Source of the DNA: Verrucomicrobiota bacterium | GTDB lineage: Bacteria > Verrucomicrobiota > Verrucomicrobiae > Limisphaerales > UBA11358 | DNA length: 33,182 bases | Assembly (NCBI GenBank): GCA_014860005.1 | Contig: JACZKP010000044.1 | Coordinates: 1 to 33,182, forward strand | Direction of reading: 5' to 3' | Part shown: positions 32,165 to 33,182 of the stretch, piece after piece | Layout: every line of letters starts with the position of its first letter | Numbering within the stretch: the stretch's first letter is position 1 | Notes under the pieces: model-generated | Databases searched by the model: none | What the model was told of the DNA's origin: nothing | What the model saw: the letters and a program-made list of their open reading frames with translations, nothing else | Position numbers and translations under genes: made by a program

Positions 32165-32383
32165 GGTGTGAATATCTCCCTCAGGGATGAGCAATGCCTT
32201 GCTCCTCTGATGCGACCCGGATTAGCGAGTGAGCCCTGTCTGTCCCGACTCATGCCGCAAACTTATGCCCGCGGGAGTCAGGGGTAAACGGTAAAAACTT
32301 AGAACGCCGCGTAAAAAACCATCGCGGGCCTCAAAGCCGGACGCGGTCCGGCGGGCCAGATCATTCGCCGCCAACAAAACTAA

Positions 32384-32593
32384 TTTGCCGAACACACGGC
32401 CCGGATGAACTATCGCGCGGTCGCCGAGCGCGGCTGGGCGATTGGCTCCGGCCCGGTGGAGTCGGCCTGCCTCCAAGGGCAAGGCCGGTTCAAACGCAGC
32501 GGCCTATTTTGGACGCCGCTGGGCTTGCGTCACCCGTGCGCCTTGATCGAGGCGCGCCAAAACGGTCACTGGGATAACCTATGGAATCAGTAA
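32384..32593 (+). pseudogene. C-terminal fragment of an ISKra4-like transposase
   Basis: The reading begins after an in-frame TAA (32381-32383) as FAEHTARMNYRAVAERGW and contains the tail motif AIGSGPVESAC, then RFKRSGLFW, then LRHPCALIEAR and NGHWDNLW before TAA 32591-32593. This order is typical of the C-terminus of ISKra4-like (UPF0236-related) transposases. About 70 residues of a protein several hundred long remain, so it is a dead scrap. An ATG at 32405 makes a small open frame but there is no reason to expect a product. Confidence 0.75.
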
Positions 32594-32906
32594 ACCCGGG
32601 GGGGACCTACCAGAGGCACACGACAAACCTCCCGGAAGAACATCAAATCCTCGCGGAGTCTTCGATCACCAATTATTGTAGGATCATCAATTCCGTGGCG
32701 ACGAAATTCACTGCTGTGCGGCAAGCGCCTTGTCCGAGCAGCAATGTCGGGCTTCATTCAAGTTAATTGGACATCGGTTCGGAATTTGCGAATTCCGACC
32801 GATAAAGGTCAGATGCACCGTCTGGGGTAGTTGACGCAATTCAATGCGTGTTTGCCCCGTGGGGAAACCAGTTGCGTCGGGCGCAGATTTCTCGTATGAA
32901 ACACCC
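32594..32906. other. Intergenic stretch with a hairpin before the last gene
   Basis: About 313 bp without a supported gene. A hairpin lies at 32774-32802: TCGG and TCGGAATT pair with AATTCCGA and CCGA, with one bulged T and a TGCG loop. No T-run follows on either strand. The segment 32810-32906 leads to the partial secreted protein and probably holds its promoter, which I could not place. Confidence 0.45.
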
Positions 32907-33182
32907 ATGCAGATGTCCAAGTATTTCTCCCTCCTTGGCGCGGCGGCCTTGCTAGCCGGCGCAACCAACCTCCACGCCGAAACCGAGGCGCAAGCCCGGG
33001 CCCGCGAGGCGCTCCGCCAGAAGATGCTCGAACTGGACGCCCAGCAGCAGCCCGCGCCGGGTCGCGCCGCGCCGGCAAGACCTCTGGCGCCGGCCTCCGC
33101 CCCGCCTCCGGTGGAGCCCGTGCCGCGCCAACCAGTATCACCCGTTGCCGCGCCCGCGCCCGCGCCTGTGGCTCGGATATAC
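32907..33182 (+). CDS. Secreted Ala/Pro-rich protein of unknown function (3' partial)
   Basis: An open frame of 92 codons runs off the right edge. From the ATG at 32907 (or 32913) it begins MQMSKYFSLLGAAALLAGAT, a Sec signal peptide with cleavage near NLHA (about residue 24). A short helical, charged segment (EAQARAREALRQKMLELDAQ) comes next, and then a Pro/Ala-rich stretch with many PAP repeats. Similar Glu/Arg helix plus Pro/Ala-rich proteins are common in Verrucomicrobia with no assigned role. High GC (over 70% by eye) in this part is from the Ala, Pro and Arg codons. Confidence 0.65.
   Translation, partial: MQMSKYFSLLGAAALLAGATNLHAETEAQARAREALRQKMLELDAQQQPAPGRAAPARPLAPASAPPPVEPVPRQPVSPVAAPAPAPVARIY

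Noticed and set aside
32581..32766. 61-residue frame after the transposase scrap
   Set aside because: No family resemblance, no ribosome site, overlaps the scrap's stop, and composition is unlike the coding regions.
1..33182. tRNA, rRNA, riboswitch or CRISPR features
   Set aside because: Reading both strands by eye showed no T-loop/acceptor pairing, rRNA motifs, known riboswitch cores or regular repeat-spacer arrays. A covariance-model search would be the decisive test.

Overview
The window looks like chromosomal DNA of a GC-rich (by eye about 60%) member of the Verrucomicrobiota, probably near the Pedosphaeraceae/Limisphaerales. Pointers are giant secreted proteins ending in the 'Y-x-L-E-x-S ... 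W ... F-Y/F-R' type C-terminal domain, a 'DPNDK' extracellular domain, an RHS giant, DUF1080, Tat-exported metabolic enzymes, and short nucleotide repeats of a kind I associate with this phylum that are translated inside genes. This placement is inference from gene families, not a database result.

Layout. 1-5257: a 5'-truncated RHS/YD-repeat giant. 5294-7525 (minus): a uronate-isomerase-like amidohydrolase and a membrane-anchored TPR protein. 7698-9081 (plus): a polyprenol-phosphate mannosyltransferase-like GT2 and an NADPH-dependent FMN reductase. 9392-11798: a mobile-DNA island with an IS1380-type transposase and, directly against it, a 957-bp internally deleted element with long terminal inverted repeats. 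11846-15613: a secreted RCC1-Ig-vWA-EF-hand mosaic protein. 15770-18161: PolX DNA polymerase and an isochorismatase-fold hydrolase, meeting the minus-strand DUF1080 gene at a hairpin terminator. 19138-23013 (minus): squalene-hopene cyclase, pyrK and pyrD in one direction, with pyrK/pyrD overlapping by ATGA. 23472-26260 (plus): hisG, a 33-residue ribosomal bS22/COX24-like protein, and a TPR lipoprotein. 26345-28203 (plus): DUF2203 and a secreted C25 (gingipain-type) peptidase. 28190-29208 (minus): a GGQ-only release-factor-like protein and a 3-methyladenine DNA glycosylase. 29283-32164 (minus): two Tat-signal proteins, a fucose-isomerase-like enzyme followed by a DegT-type PLP aminotransferase. 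32384-33182: a transposase C-terminal scrap and the start of a secreted Ala/Pro-rich protein running off the window.

Most of the window is housekeeping or biosynthetic genes mixed with large extracellular proteins. The least ordinary points are: the RHS core sandwiched inside a larger adhesin-like protein with an AT-richer 'tip'; three kinds of short repeat translated in frame (one a 7-bp tandem right after the pyrD start codon); a perfect 18-bp palindrome upstream of the hopene cyclase; a defective transposon with ~48-bp inverted repeats abutting the RCC1 gene; and a two-gene unit that appears to send a sugar aminotransferase-like and a sugar isomerase-like enzyme through the Tat pathway. 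No tRNA, rRNA, CRISPR array or riboswitch was recognised.
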